In this document: in pieces, positions 46,395 to 56,149 of the stretch
Layout: each line of letters opens with the position of its first letter
Position numbering within the stretch: the first letter of the stretch is position 1
Origin: Mesorhizobium huakuii
GTDB taxonomy: Bacteria > Pseudomonadota > Alphaproteobacteria > Rhizobiales > Rhizobiaceae
Assembly (NCBI RefSeq): GCF_014189455.1
Contig: NZ_CP050296.1
Span: 1,674,001 to 1,738,000 of the forward strand
Direction of reading: 5' to 3'
DNA: 64,000 bases
Notes under the pieces: generated by a model
The model's database searches: none
What the model saw: only the letters and a program-made list of their open reading frames with translations
What the model was told of the DNA's origin: nothing
Made by a program: the position numbers and the translations under genes

Positions 46395-47501
46395 TTACTT
46401 GACGTTGGCGCCGACAACGGCGTCCCAGTTCTTGCTGATGGCTTCCTTGGCCTTGCCCTGCTCGTCGAGCGTCGGGAACGCGGCGGCGGCATAGGATTCC
46501 GCCGGCGGCAGCTTGGCCAGCACATCAGCCGGGATCTTGCCGTTCTTGGCGAGATCGTTGAAGCGGATCGGGTGGCAATAGCCCTTCAGCCAGCCGATCT
46601 GGCCTTCGTCGGAATAGAGGTATTCCATCCACAGCTTGGCTGCGTTCGGGTGAGGCGCAAAGGCGCTGATCGCCTGCACGTAGACACCGGCGACAACGCC
46701 GGTCTTCGGCACGATGACGTCGACGGGCGGGTTGCCCTTCAGCGTGTCGCGGCCAGCAAGAGCGTTGTAATCCCAGTTGATCAGGATCGGGGTCTGGCCC
46801 TGGGCGAGCGTTGCCGGCTTGCCGACTACCGGGACGAAATTGCCGGCGGCGTTGAGCTTCTTGAAGAAGTCGAGGCCAGCCTTGCCGGCGGCTTCACCGG
46901 CGGCGGCGCCCGTCGACAGGCCGGAGGCATACACTGCCTGGATGGCCTGGTTCGAAGCGCGCGGATCACCGGCGACGGCGACCGCGTTGGCGAATTCCGG
47001 CTTCAGGAGATCGGCCCAGTCCTTCGGCGATTCCTTGATGAGGTCCTTGTTCACCATGAACGACAGAACGCCGTAATAGTCGCCGTACCAGGCGCCATCG
47101 GCATCCTTGGCGCTGTCCGGGATCGAGTCCCAGGTCGACACCTTGTAAGGCATCAGCAGGCCGTCGGCCTTGGCGGTCGGGCCGAAGGACAGGCCGACGT
47201 CGATGACGTCGGGAGCCTGCGGGCCCTTATTGTCCTTGTTGGCCTTGATTGCCTCGACCTCGTCGCCGGAGCCGGCATCGGGGTTGAGCTCGTTGATGGT
47301 GATTTCCGGATACTTCGCCTTGAAGCCGGCGATAACGTCGCCGTAACCGCACCAGTCGTGCGGCAGCGCGATGGTGGTGAGCTGGCCTTCAGCCTTCGCG
47401 GCCTTGACGAGATCATCCAGCGAAGCCGCGGACGAAATCACCGACGACACCATAAGGGTCGCGGCCGAAAGGGAAAGCACCTTCCCCGTGAATTTGAACA
47501 T
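46395..47501 (-). CDS. ABC transporter extracellular solute-binding protein
   Basis: About 368 residues. A signal peptide (MFKFTGKVLSLSAATLMVSSVISSAAS) precedes a PotD/FbpA-like binding protein: LVKAAKAEGQLTTIALPHDWCGYGDVIAGFKAKYP, WYGDYYGVLSFMVNKDLIK, and YVQAISAFAPHPNAAKLWMEYLYSDEGQ. GAGAGAACAC precedes the ATG at 47501. It is the first gene of the importer operon. The upstream 240 bp contain an AAAAAGTTAACTCTTTT near-palindrome (about 47607-47623) that may be a regulator site. Confidence 0.92.
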   Translation of the reverse strand: MFKFTGKVLSLSAATLMVSSVISSAASLDDLVKAAKAEGQLTTIALPHDWCGYGDVIAGFKAKYPEITINELNPDAGSGDEVEAIKANKDNKGPQAPDVIDVGLSFGPTAKADGLLMPYKVSTWDSIPDSAKDADGAWYGDYYGVLSFMVNKDLIKESPKDWADLLKPEFANAVAVAGDPRASNQAIQAVYASGLSTGAAAGEAAGKAGLDFFKKLNAAGNFVPVVGKPATLAQGQTPILINWDYNALAGRDTLKGNPPVDVIVPKTGVVAGVYVQAISAFAPHPNAAKLWMEYLYSDEGQIGWLKGYCHPIRFNDLAKNGKIPADVLAKLPPAESYAAAAFPTLDEQGKAKEAISKNWDAVVGANVK

Positions 47502-47743
47502 GTGTTCTCTCCGTTGAACTGACGCCGTTGGACGCCTGCGATGCGGTATCGTTTTCATGTGACAGCCAGATGAAAGCTTTATGAAACCATTGGCCGGCAG
47601 CAGAAAAAGTTAACTCTTTTAACGGGCTGTAGCAATTAGCCGTCGCTTATTTTTCCGGCTAATCACTTTCCGCCTTGCATTTCATCCTCTCCCCCTTGGT
47701 TTGCCCTGATTTTCCAGATCAATTTTCGGCAATGATGATGCCG

Positions 47744-48916
47744 TCAGATCGTTCCTGCGATGGCGTTTTCCAGCAGCGTCAGCGCCGCCTTCTTGGTCAG
47801 CTTGACCGGGTTGCCGCCCGCCGTCGGATCGACCACCGCCATGTCGGCGATCAGCGCCTTGCGCTTCTTGTCCATGTCGAGCCCCTTGATCAGGCCCGGC
47901 AGCGCGTGCGGCACCTTCAACTCCTTGCGCAGCTTGATGATCGCCTTGGCGAAGCCGTCAAAGCCACCCTTGATGCCGCAATAAGCGGCGAGCCGGGCAA
48001 TACGCTCCTCGATGGAGTCGCGGTTGAAGGCCAGCACATAGGGCATGAACACCGCATTGGTCATGCCGTGATGGGTGTCGTAGAGCGCGCCGATCGGGTG
48101 CGACAGCGAGTGGATGGCGCCCAGTCCCTTCTGGAAGGCGGCCGCACCCATGGCGGCCGCACTCATCATATGAGCGCGCGCGACAAGGTCCTTGCCGTTG
48201 GCATAGGCCTTCGGCAGGTTTTCGAACACCAGCCGGATACCTTCCACAGCAATACCGTCGGCCATCGGGTGATAGCCCGGCGCGCAATAGGCTTCGAGGC
48301 AATGGGCTAGCGCATCCATGCCGGTGCCGGCGGTAATGAAAGCCGGCATGCCGACCGACAGTTCCGGATCGGCGATGACGATCGCCGGCAAGAGCTTCGG
48401 ATGGAAGATCACCTTCTTGGTGTGCGTCTCCTCATTGGTGATGACGCCGGCGCGGCCGACTTCCGAGCCGGTGCCGGCGGTGGTCGGCACTGCGATGATC
48501 GGCGCGATCGCGTCCGAATTGGCGCGCGTCCACCAGTCGCCGACATCTTCGAAATCCCACACCGGCCGCGTCTGACCCGCCTGGAAGGCGATCAGCTTGC
48601 CGAGATCGAGCGCCGAGCCGCCGCCGAAGGCGATGACGCCGTCATGCTTGCCCTTCTTAAACACGGCGATGCCGGCGGTGAGGTTGGAATCGACCGGGTT
48701 CGGCTTTACCTCGGAAAACACGCCGTAAGGCACCTTGGCGTCGTCGAGGATTTTCAGCGTCGAGGCGACGACCGGCAGTTTCGCCAGTCCGGGATCGGTA
48801 ACGAACAAAGGCCGCTTGATGCCGGTGGCCTCGAGCACCTCAGGCAATTCCTTGATGCGACCGGCGCCGAAGCGGACGGTGGTGGGGTAGTTCCATTTGG
48901 AGATCAGCTTGGACAT
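47744..48916 (-). CDS. Iron-containing alcohol dehydrogenase
   Basis: The 390-residue group-III Fe-ADH has the NAD-binding GGGSALDLGKL, the metal ligands in AGTGMDALAHCLEAY (Asp and His) and SHPIGALYDTHHGMTNAVFMPYVL (His ligands). It interconverts an alcohol and an aldehyde. It lies 18 bp after the aldehyde dehydrogenase gene and shares its direction, so an alcohol-to-aldehyde-to-acid route is likely. Confidence 0.93.
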   Translation of the reverse strand: MSKLISKWNYPTTVRFGAGRIKELPEVLEATGIKRPLFVTDPGLAKLPVVASTLKILDDAKVPYGVFSEVKPNPVDSNLTAGIAVFKKGKHDGVIAFGGGSALDLGKLIAFQAGQTRPVWDFEDVGDWWTRANSDAIAPIIAVPTTAGTGSEVGRAGVITNEETHTKKVIFHPKLLPAIVIADPELSVGMPAFITAGTGMDALAHCLEAYCAPGYHPMADGIAVEGIRLVFENLPKAYANGKDLVARAHMMSAAAMGAAAFQKGLGAIHSLSHPIGALYDTHHGMTNAVFMPYVLAFNRDSIEERIARLAAYCGIKGGFDGFAKAIIKLRKELKVPHALPGLIKGLDMDKKRKALIADMAVVDPTAGGNPVKLTKKAALTLLENAIAGTI

Positions 48917-48934
48917 TTTTTGTCTTTCGAAAAA

Positions 48935-50323
48935 TCAGATGGCTTCGCGCAGGTGGAAGGATTTCGGCCGGGTCAGATTGTCGTAGCCGATGGCCGACAG
49001 ACCGGCGCCCTTGCCGGTGTCCTTGACGCCGGTCCAGACCAGGGCCGGATCGAGATAGTCGCAGCGGTTCATGAACACCGTGCCGGTCTCGATGCGGTTG
49101 CCGATCGCCACCGCATGCTCGGTGTCGCGGGTCCAGATCGAGGCCGTCAGGCCATAGGCGCTGTCGTTCATCAGCGCGATCGCCTCTTCGTCGTTGCGCA
49201 CCTTCATGATGCCGACGATCGGGCCAAAGCTTTCCTCGCGCATGACGCTCATCTGATGGTCGACCTCGGTCAGCACTTCAGGGGTCAGATAGGGCGAGCC
49301 CGCTCTGTCGTTAGCCACCTTCATGTTGATATGCGCCTTGGCGCCCTTGCGCAGCGCTTCGGCCTTCTGCTCGCGGATCAGGTCGGCGAAACGCGCCTGC
49401 GCCATCGGTCCCATGGTCGTTGCCTGTTCCAGCGGATTGCCGACGACATAGTTCTTCGTCTCGGCGATGAAGCCCTCGACGAACTCGTCATAGACTTTCT
49501 CGTGCACATAGACGCGCTCGATGCCGCAGCAGCACTGGCCCGAATTGTAGAAGGCGCCGTCGACCAGATTGGCGACCGCGTGATCCATCTTGGCGTCGGG
49601 CAGCACATAGGCCGGATCCTTGCCGCCAAGCTCGAGGCCGAGCGTCATGAAGGTGCCGGCCGCCGCCTTTTCGATGGCGCGGCCGCCACCGACCGAACCG
49701 GTGAAATTGACATGGTCGATCTTGCCCGAGCCGAGCAGCTTCTCGGTCTGCGCATGATTGAGCACGACATTCTGGAACACGCCCTTGGGCAGGCCCACCT
49801 TGTCGAAGGCCTGCTGAAAACGCTCGCCGACCAGCAGCGTCTGCGCCGCATGTTTGAGGATGACGGCGTTGCCGGCCATCAGCGCCGGCACGATGGTGTT
49901 GACGGCGGTGAGATAGGGATAGTTCCACGGCGCGATCACCATCACCACGCCGAGCGGATCTTTCTTCACATAGCGGCGGAAGCCGTCCTTGGGATTGGAG
50001 GCCGGCACGGACTTGAGCGCCTGCTCGGCGATCTCGACCATGTAGGTGGTGCGTTCCTTGACGCCGCCGAACTCGCCGCCGTAGCGCACCGGACGGCCCA
50101 TCTGCCAGGCGATTTCCGGCACGATCTCGTCGGTCATCGCCACCAGCGCTTCGAGCATCGCAAGAATGTACTTGCCGCGCTCGACGATCGGCGTCTCGGC
50201 CCACTTCTCCTGCGCCGCCTTGGCGCGCTCGACCGCGGCATTGATCGCCTGGTCGGTCGCGATCGGCCGCTCGGCGTAGATCGAGCCATCGACGGGGGAT
50301 TTCAACTTGACCGTTTCGGTCAT
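48935..50323 (-). CDS. Aldehyde dehydrogenase
   Basis: The 462-residue protein has VMVIAPWNYPYLTAVNTIVPALMAGNAVILKHA, the catalytic Glu in LGLELGGKDPAYVLPDA, catalytic Cys in YNSGQCCCGIERVYVHE, and MREESFGPIVGIMKV. The C-terminal GLSAIGYDNLTRPKSFHLRE is usual for ALDHs linked to gamma-glutamyl-amine pathways. It stands between the Fe-ADH and the glutamine-synthetase-like gene, all on the minus strand. Confidence 0.92.
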   Translation of the reverse strand: MTETVKLKSPVDGSIYAERPIATDQAINAAVERAKAAQEKWAETPIVERGKYILAMLEALVAMTDEIVPEIAWQMGRPVRYGGEFGGVKERTTYMVEIAEQALKSVPASNPKDGFRRYVKKDPLGVVMVIAPWNYPYLTAVNTIVPALMAGNAVILKHAAQTLLVGERFQQAFDKVGLPKGVFQNVVLNHAQTEKLLGSGKIDHVNFTGSVGGGRAIEKAAAGTFMTLGLELGGKDPAYVLPDAKMDHAVANLVDGAFYNSGQCCCGIERVYVHEKVYDEFVEGFIAETKNYVVGNPLEQATTMGPMAQARFADLIREQKAEALRKGAKAHINMKVANDRAGSPYLTPEVLTEVDHQMSVMREESFGPIVGIMKVRNDEEAIALMNDSAYGLTASIWTRDTEHAVAIGNRIETGTVFMNRCDYLDPALVWTGVKDTGKGAGLSAIGYDNLTRPKSFHLREAI

Positions 50324-50409
50324 TCCTTCAGTCCTCGCACTTCATGAAATCTTGATTTTTGACGCAACCCGCCATTCAGACAATGGCCAGGGGGCGGCGC
50401 CGACACAGT

Positions 50410-51807
50410 TTAGTACCGCTCAAACCCTCTGTGCAGTTCCCAATCCGTAATGCGGCGGTCGTATTCGAACTGCTCCCACTTGGCGGTGTGGACATAATGT
50501 TCGAGCACGTCCTCGCCGAGCGCCTGCTTCAGCATCTTCGACTTGGCCAGCGTCTCGGTGGCGTCGCGCAGCGTCTTCGGGATCTCCGGCAAACGAGAGG
50601 CCTGATAGGCATCGCCGACGAAAGGCTTCTGCAGTTCAAGCTTCTCGTCGATGCCGGCGAGGCCGGCGGCGATCAGCGCCGCGAAGGCGAGATAGGGGTT
50701 GAGGTCGGCGCCGCCGATGCGGCATTCCATGCGGATGCCCTTGGTGCCCTCGCCGCACAGACGGAAGCCGGCGGTGCGGTTGTCCTCGCTCCACATGATC
50801 TTGGTCGGCGCGAAAGTGCCGGCCTGGAAGCGCTTGTAGGAATTGATGTAGGGCGCCAGGAACCAGGTGAACTCCTTGGCATATTTGAGCTGGCCCGCCG
50901 CCCATTGCTGGCCAAGGGTGGATAGTGTCCAGTCCGCCTTCTTGTCGAAGAACAATGGCGTCTTGCCGTCGGCGCTCCACAGCGAATTGTGGATGTGGCT
51001 GGAGTTGCCGGCGAGGCCGTAATTGTACTTTGACATGAAGGAAATCGCCTTGCCTTCGGACTCGGCGATCTCCTTGGCACCGTTCTTCAGGATGACGTGA
51101 CGGTCGGCCATGTCGAGTGCTTCGGCATAGCGCACATTGATCTCTTCCTGGCCCGGTCCCCATTCCCCCTTGGAATTCTCGATCGGGATGCCGGCGGCTT
51201 CCATCTCGTTGCGAAGCCGGCGCATGACGCCTTCTTCCTTGGTGGTGATGCCGATCTGATAGTCGCCAATATAGGGCGAAGCGGTGTCGAGACCCTGCCA
51301 GTGCTTCTTGCGGGCCGAATCGTAGGTCTCGTTGAACAGATAGAATTCGAGCTCGGAGGCGAAGTAACCGATATAGCCGCGCTCGCTCAGCCGCTTGACC
51401 TGTTTCCTCAGGATGGCGCGCGGCGAATGCGGCAGGTCGTCATGGGTGTGGTGATCGAGCACGTCGCAGATCACAAGTGCTGTCTTTTCCAGCCACGGAA
51501 TGCGCCGCAGCGTGGCAAGGTCCGGCTTCATGACGAAATCGCCATAGCCCTTCGACCAGCTTGCCGCCTTGTAGCCCGGCACCGGCTCCATATCGATGTC
51601 GGCGGCGAGCAGATAGTTGCAGCCATGCGTCTCGTCATGCGCGGAATCGACGAAATACTGCGCCAGGAAACGCTTTCCCGCCAGCCGCCCCTGCAGGTCG
51701 ACGATGCAGGCAAGCACCGTATCGATCTCACCGCTGGAGACCGCTTTCTTCAACTGATCGAACGAGAAATTTCCGGCCATTCCTTTGGCACTCCAGCGCT
51801 TGGTCAT
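50410..51807 (-). CDS. Glutamine-synthetase-family ligase (gamma-glutamylamine synthetase-like)
   Basis: The 465-residue protein carries the GS catalytic domain: YFASELEFYLFNE, GEWGPGQEEINVRYAEAL, SFMSKYNYGLAGNSSHIHNSLW (metal/ATP His), and EDNRTAGFRLCGEGTKGIRMECRIGGADLNPYLAFAA. It is PuuA-like rather than GlnA-like and lacks the adenylylation-site context, so it probably ligates glutamate to an amine. Neighbouring ALDH, ADH and APC permeases fit amine use through gamma-glutamylation. An alternative start at 51780 is possible. Confidence 0.88.
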   Translation of the reverse strand: MTKRWSAKGMAGNFSFDQLKKAVSSGEIDTVLACIVDLQGRLAGKRFLAQYFVDSAHDETHGCNYLLAADIDMEPVPGYKAASWSKGYGDFVMKPDLATLRRIPWLEKTALVICDVLDHHTHDDLPHSPRAILRKQVKRLSERGYIGYFASELEFYLFNETYDSARKKHWQGLDTASPYIGDYQIGITTKEEGVMRRLRNEMEAAGIPIENSKGEWGPGQEEINVRYAEALDMADRHVILKNGAKEIAESEGKAISFMSKYNYGLAGNSSHIHNSLWSADGKTPLFFDKKADWTLSTLGQQWAAGQLKYAKEFTWFLAPYINSYKRFQAGTFAPTKIMWSEDNRTAGFRLCGEGTKGIRMECRIGGADLNPYLAFAALIAAGLAGIDEKLELQKPFVGDAYQASRLPEIPKTLRDATETLAKSKMLKQALGEDVLEHYVHTAKWEQFEYDRRITDWELHRGFERY

Positions 51808-51868
51808 TGAAAGGGGATAAACGAAACCATGGCCGGCGCGATGCCGGCCATGGCTTTGATGGTCGATG

Positions 51869-53425
51869 TCAGTGGCCGGTCTCGCCGACCGCCTGTTCTG
51901 CTGCCTTGATCGCCGCCTGACGCGCGGCGATGATGTCGCCGAGCGGCGGCCCCTGGAAGCGGTTGCGCTCGAAGGCGAACCAGACGATCGCCGTCAGGAT
52001 GAAGAAGCCGACGGTGATGTAGAGCGCCCAGTCGTTCGGAGGCTGGATGCCGATGACGAAGATCAGGATCATCGACACGATCGACAGGACGGCAAACAGC
52101 ATGAAGACGCCGCGCCCCATGTTCCACGGTCCCATTTTGTCCCACTTCGGCGTGCCCCAGGCCAGCATGCCGAGCACGATTGGCACGGTGAAGGACAAGA
52201 ACAGGAAGATGACGGTGCAGGACACCACGATGGTGTAGGCCGAAGTACCGGCGACCGAAACCAGCGTCGAGCCCCAGACGAACAGCACCGACAGGATCGA
52301 CGCCGTCCAGATCGCCGCCACCGGCGTGCGGTAGGTCGGGCTGACCTTGGCCAGAGCCGAGGAACCCGGCAGGCCGCCGTCACGCGAGAAGGCGAAGATC
52401 ATGCGCGAGGCCGACGTCACCGTGGCGAGACCGCAGAGCAACTGCGAGACGAACACGACGAGATAGACGAACTCCTTGATGCCGGAGGGAACGCGCTGGT
52501 CGAAGGCCCAGAAGAACACGTTCCAGCCCTGCTTGGCAGCGTCGTCCATGTTCGGGATCATCAGCACGAAAGCGGCCAGGAACAGATAACCAAACAAGGC
52601 CGACCAGACCACGGACATGACCATGGCGCGCGGCACGGAAGATGCCGCCTTGATGGTTTCCTCCGACGTATGCGCCGAGGCATCATAACCGGTGATCGTA
52701 TAGATCGGCAGCAGCAGGCCGAGCGCGAACACCCAGGCATTCGACACCGACGGCCAGACGCCGCCGCCTGCATCACCTGAATAATTGTGGAAGGTGAACA
52801 GACGGCTGACATCCCAATGCTCGGCGAAAATCAGGCAGACCACGGCGATGAGGATCGCGCCGAAGAAGATCAGATAGCCCGAGAAATCGGTCAGCTTCGC
52901 GGTCAGCTTGATGCCGAGGTGGTTGATCAGCGCCTGGAGACCGGTGATGACGACCAGGAAGATCATCTGGTTGGTCAGCGTGCCCTCGATGCCGAGTGCC
53001 GGCCCGAAGGCGCCGACGAAGAACGTCCAGGTGCCGACATTGATGGCGCCGAGCACGGTGATCAGGCCAAGCAGGTTGAGCCAGGCCGTCACCCAGCCGG
53101 TGCCGCGATTGCCGAGGATCGACCCCCAGTGGTAGAGGCCGCCGGCTGTCGGATAGGCCGAGCTGATCTGCGACATGGCGACGGCGAAGGTCAGCGATAC
53201 GAAGCAGCCGACCAGCCAGCCGACGCCGATGCCGATGCCGCCGGCGCCGGACGTGCCCTGCGCCAGCGAATTGATGCCGCCCGACAGGATGCAGATAATG
53301 GAGAAGGAAACCGCGAAATTCGAGAAGCGGCTGAGGCGCCGCTCCAGTTCCTGGGCGTAGCCCATGCTGTGGAGGGCCTTTACGTCCTCCGCCTTGTCTG
53401 AATCTGTATAACCGGGTGTTGTCAT
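51869..53425 (-). CDS. APC-family amino-acid/amine permease 1
   Basis: The 518-residue protein has about twelve TM helices and the amino-acid/choline-transporter signature SYAYPTAGGLYHWGSIL-like QISSAYPTAGGLYHWGS, then TGYDASAHTSEETIKA and SRMIFAFSRDGGLPGS. It belongs to the GABA/polyamine-type ACT group. It is closely similar to the next gene upstream, to which it is co-directional across about 205 bp. It probably supplies the amine used by the gamma-glutamyl ligase downstream. Confidence 0.92.
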   Translation of the reverse strand: MTTPGYTDSDKAEDVKALHSMGYAQELERRLSRFSNFAVSFSIICILSGGINSLAQGTSGAGGIGIGVGWLVGCFVSLTFAVAMSQISSAYPTAGGLYHWGSILGNRGTGWVTAWLNLLGLITVLGAINVGTWTFFVGAFGPALGIEGTLTNQMIFLVVITGLQALINHLGIKLTAKLTDFSGYLIFFGAILIAVVCLIFAEHWDVSRLFTFHNYSGDAGGGVWPSVSNAWVFALGLLLPIYTITGYDASAHTSEETIKAASSVPRAMVMSVVWSALFGYLFLAAFVLMIPNMDDAAKQGWNVFFWAFDQRVPSGIKEFVYLVVFVSQLLCGLATVTSASRMIFAFSRDGGLPGSSALAKVSPTYRTPVAAIWTASILSVLFVWGSTLVSVAGTSAYTIVVSCTVIFLFLSFTVPIVLGMLAWGTPKWDKMGPWNMGRGVFMLFAVLSIVSMILIFVIGIQPPNDWALYITVGFFILTAIVWFAFERNRFQGPPLGDIIAARQAAIKAAEQAVGETGH

Positions 53426-53633
53426 CTCGGAATTCCCCTATGGTTCTCTGCTGGACCGGTCCTGCATACCGACGATGCAGGCCAGCACGGCGTAAATCCC
53501 GTCGCCGGAAACTTCTTCTTCAACGGATCGGACAAGAAATTCCCGGCCACTTGATAACATCTTTCAAACTGAAAACTGATGGTCGACGGGGTGCCCGATC
53601 GGCCTGAGCCGATCGGGCGATATTGCCTTGCCG

Positions 53634-55172
53634 TTAGCCGGCTGTCTGGCCGACCGCTTTTTCCGCAGCCGCGATCTCCGCCGCGCGACGAGCAATGTCG
53701 GCACCGATCGGCGGACCCTTGAAGCGACGCGATTCTATGCCGAACCATAGAACCACGAGCAGAATGATCAGTCCGATGGCGTAGTTGATCAGGATGTCGA
53801 AGGGAGGCTGGATGCCGGCATACATCAACACCAGGACACCGAGCACGGTGATGACCGCGAACGGCTTTGACCAGACGCCGAGACGGAACGGACCGAACTC
53901 AGTCCAGCTCTTGCCTTCCGCAAGAAGTCCGGCTGCGATCGGCATGGCATAGGAGACGTAAAGGAAGAGAGCGCAACCGGCAGCGAGCGCCGCGAAAGCC
54001 GGCGAATAGAGCGTGGCGGCGATCGAGAGCACCACGCCGAGCCAGATGGCAGGTACCGGCGTGCGCCAGGTCGGCGAAACCTGCTTCCACAAGGACGACC
54101 CAGGCAGACCTCCGTCACGCGAAAAGGCGAAGATCATACGCGAGGTCGAAGTGAGCCCGGCCAGCGCGCACAGATAGTTCGACAGCACGATGGCGATGCC
54201 GAGCAGAGCCTTCAGCCAGGTTGGCGCCGGCAGGTTGTTGAACAGGTTGAACCAGGCGTTGCCGCCATCCTTGGCGGTCGCGACCAGATCGGGGCTGGCG
54301 AGAACGAAAGAAACCGCCATCACGAAGCCGAAGACGAGAGACCACAGCACAGCGTGGATCATGCCTCTAGGCACAGCGACACGGGCGTTGTGTGTTTCCT
54401 CGGCGGTGTGCGCCGAGGCGTCGAAGCCGGTGATGGTATAAAGCGGATAGAGAAGACCGATGAGGAAGGCCACGAGCGCCGTACGAGCCGTCGGAACATA
54501 GCCACCACCGGGATCGCCGGTCGTGTTGACGAAAGTCGTCAGCCGCGCAAGATCGAAGCCATGCGCGCCCCAGATCAGGAAAGTCAGCGTCAGCACGACC
54601 GCAACAACGAGGATGAGATAGCCGGAAAAGTCGGTCAACATCGTCGTCGTCTTGATGCCGAGATGATTGAAGAGGCCTTGGGTGACGGTAATCAAGACGA
54701 CTGCCGCCGTCTGCTGCCAGAACCCCCAGGTCGATGTGTCCCAACCGAAGATCGGACCCGCGACGAGCCCTTGAAACAGCAGATAGACGCCGACATTCAC
54801 CGAAGCCACGACGAAGATCAGGCCAAGCAGGTTGATCCAGGCCGTTGCCCAACCCCAGCCGCGTCCACCGAGAATCGACGACCAGTGATAGAGGCCGCCG
54901 GCGGTCGGATAGGCCGAGCCGATCTGGCCGAGCGAGGCCGCGACGATAAGAGCGAAGACACCGCCGATGACCCAGCCAACGGTCGCCTCGAAACCGCTGC
55001 CGGTACCCATGGCCAGCGGAAATGAGGTGATGCCACCGGCCAGAATGCAAATGATCGAGAAGGATATGGCGAAGTTGGAGAAGCCGCTCATGCGGCGGGC
55101 CAGTTCCTGGGCGTAGCCCATACTGTGAAGGATCTTTACGTCCTCCGATTTCTCTGTGTGATCCGTTGTCAT
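53634..55172 (-). CDS. APC-family amino-acid/amine permease 2
   Basis: About 512 residues, paralogous to the preceding permease over its whole length: DVKILHSMGYAQELARRMSGFSNFAISFSIICIL, QIGSAYPTAGGLYHWSSILGG, TGFDASAHTAEETHNA and SRMIFAFSRDGGLPGSS. The ATG at 55172 follows AGGGGAACTCCAGC; a longer upstream frame is not domain-like. The tandem pair suggests duplication and diverged substrate range. A hydrolase gene lies 22 bp upstream. Confidence 0.92.
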   Translation of the reverse strand: MTTDHTEKSEDVKILHSMGYAQELARRMSGFSNFAISFSIICILAGGITSFPLAMGTGSGFEATVGWVIGGVFALIVAASLGQIGSAYPTAGGLYHWSSILGGRGWGWATAWINLLGLIFVVASVNVGVYLLFQGLVAGPIFGWDTSTWGFWQQTAAVVLITVTQGLFNHLGIKTTTMLTDFSGYLILVVAVVLTLTFLIWGAHGFDLARLTTFVNTTGDPGGGYVPTARTALVAFLIGLLYPLYTITGFDASAHTAEETHNARVAVPRGMIHAVLWSLVFGFVMAVSFVLASPDLVATAKDGGNAWFNLFNNLPAPTWLKALLGIAIVLSNYLCALAGLTSTSRMIFAFSRDGGLPGSSLWKQVSPTWRTPVPAIWLGVVLSIAATLYSPAFAALAAGCALFLYVSYAMPIAAGLLAEGKSWTEFGPFRLGVWSKPFAVITVLGVLVLMYAGIQPPFDILINYAIGLIILLVVLWFGIESRRFKGPPIGADIARRAAEIAAAEKAVGQTAG

Positions 55173-55194
55173 GCTGGAGTTCCCCTTATGGTTC

Positions 55195-56013
55195 TTAGCT
55201 GGCCGATTGAACTGACTTTCCCATTGCGCGTTGTCGGGAGCCCTTGGCCTCCACGGGCTCCAGATTCGAAAAAATGCCCGTGAGCAGATCCGCCCATTTC
55301 CGCTGCCCGGTCTCGCCGGCGATTTCATCGTTGCGGATTTCGATCATCGCACAGGGCAGCCCGCGCGAGCGTGCATGCCGTTCCAGCGTGAAATAGACGC
55401 GGTCAGCAGGCGAATACGGCTCGTTGACGCCGACGGTGATGCCGGCAAGCCGCTTGAGCGCCGATATCAGCGGTGACGCCAGCCGGCGGTCCTCATCATG
55501 GATAATGCCAATATGCCACGGCCTGGTGTAGCCCTTGTAGACCGGGGTGAAGGAATGCACGGAGACCAGGCGGGTCTCCTGGCCGCGCGCCAGCCTGTCT
55601 TCGACGATATGCTCGATGGCGCTGTGAAACGGCTGCCATGACAGGGCGACCCGTTCGGCGCGCTGCTTTTCCGTCAGGCCGGTATTGCCCGGTATCGCCG
55701 TGGTCTCGCTGACCGGCGGCACAAGGTCCGGCGCGTCGAGCGGCCGGTTGCAGTCGATGACGAGACGGGAAATGCGGGTTTCGACCAGCGTCGCATCGAG
55801 CGCCTGCGCCATGCGCAGCGCCACCGGCAGCGCGCCGGGATCCCAGGCGATGTGGCGCGACAAGTCTTCGGCGGCAAGGCCGAGCGTACCGAATCCGGCG
55901 GGCAGGAAATTGGAAGCGTGGTCGCAGGTCAGCACGAAAGGGCTCGATCCGCTCGGGTTGGTAACCCTCACGGTATCGGACGATGCAAGGCTGGCGGGCC
56001 GTGCTTTCTCCAT
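55195..56013 (-). CDS. N-formylglutamate amidohydrolase family protein
   Basis: The 272-residue protein has FVLTCDHASNFLPAGFGTLG at the N-terminus, VIDCNRPLDAPDLVP, LVSVHSFTPVYKG and a C-terminal MIEIRNDEIAGETGQRKW. This sub-family (the shorter CDHASN type) is different from the SPHSGR type at 1782-2675. It would release glutamate or an amine from an N-acyl-glutamate, or act on the gamma-glutamyl intermediates of this cluster. It is the first gene of the minus-strand series and divergent from the RpiR regulator. Confidence 0.85.
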   Translation of the reverse strand: MEKARPASLASSDTVRVTNPSGSSPFVLTCDHASNFLPAGFGTLGLAAEDLSRHIAWDPGALPVALRMAQALDATLVETRISRLVIDCNRPLDAPDLVPPVSETTAIPGNTGLTEKQRAERVALSWQPFHSAIEHIVEDRLARGQETRLVSVHSFTPVYKGYTRPWHIGIIHDEDRRLASPLISALKRLAGITVGVNEPYSPADRVYFTLERHARSRGLPCAMIEIRNDEIAGETGQRKWADLLTGIFSNLEPVEAKGSRQRAMGKSVQSAS

Positions 56014-56149
56014 AGTCTGCGGTCCCCGGGGAGCGCTGTATCGTATGTTACGTATTTTGCCTCATTGCGTCCCTATGGATGATTTCATACACTTTGCCCG
56101 GCTTTGTCAAATGCGATCTCGTGGGCCAGGCCAAGGGGTGGGGGAAAAG

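Noticed and set aside
48401..50347. 648-codon open frame on the plus strand
   Set aside because: Antisense shadow of the iron ADH and aldehyde dehydrogenase genes, which carry full catalytic motifs.
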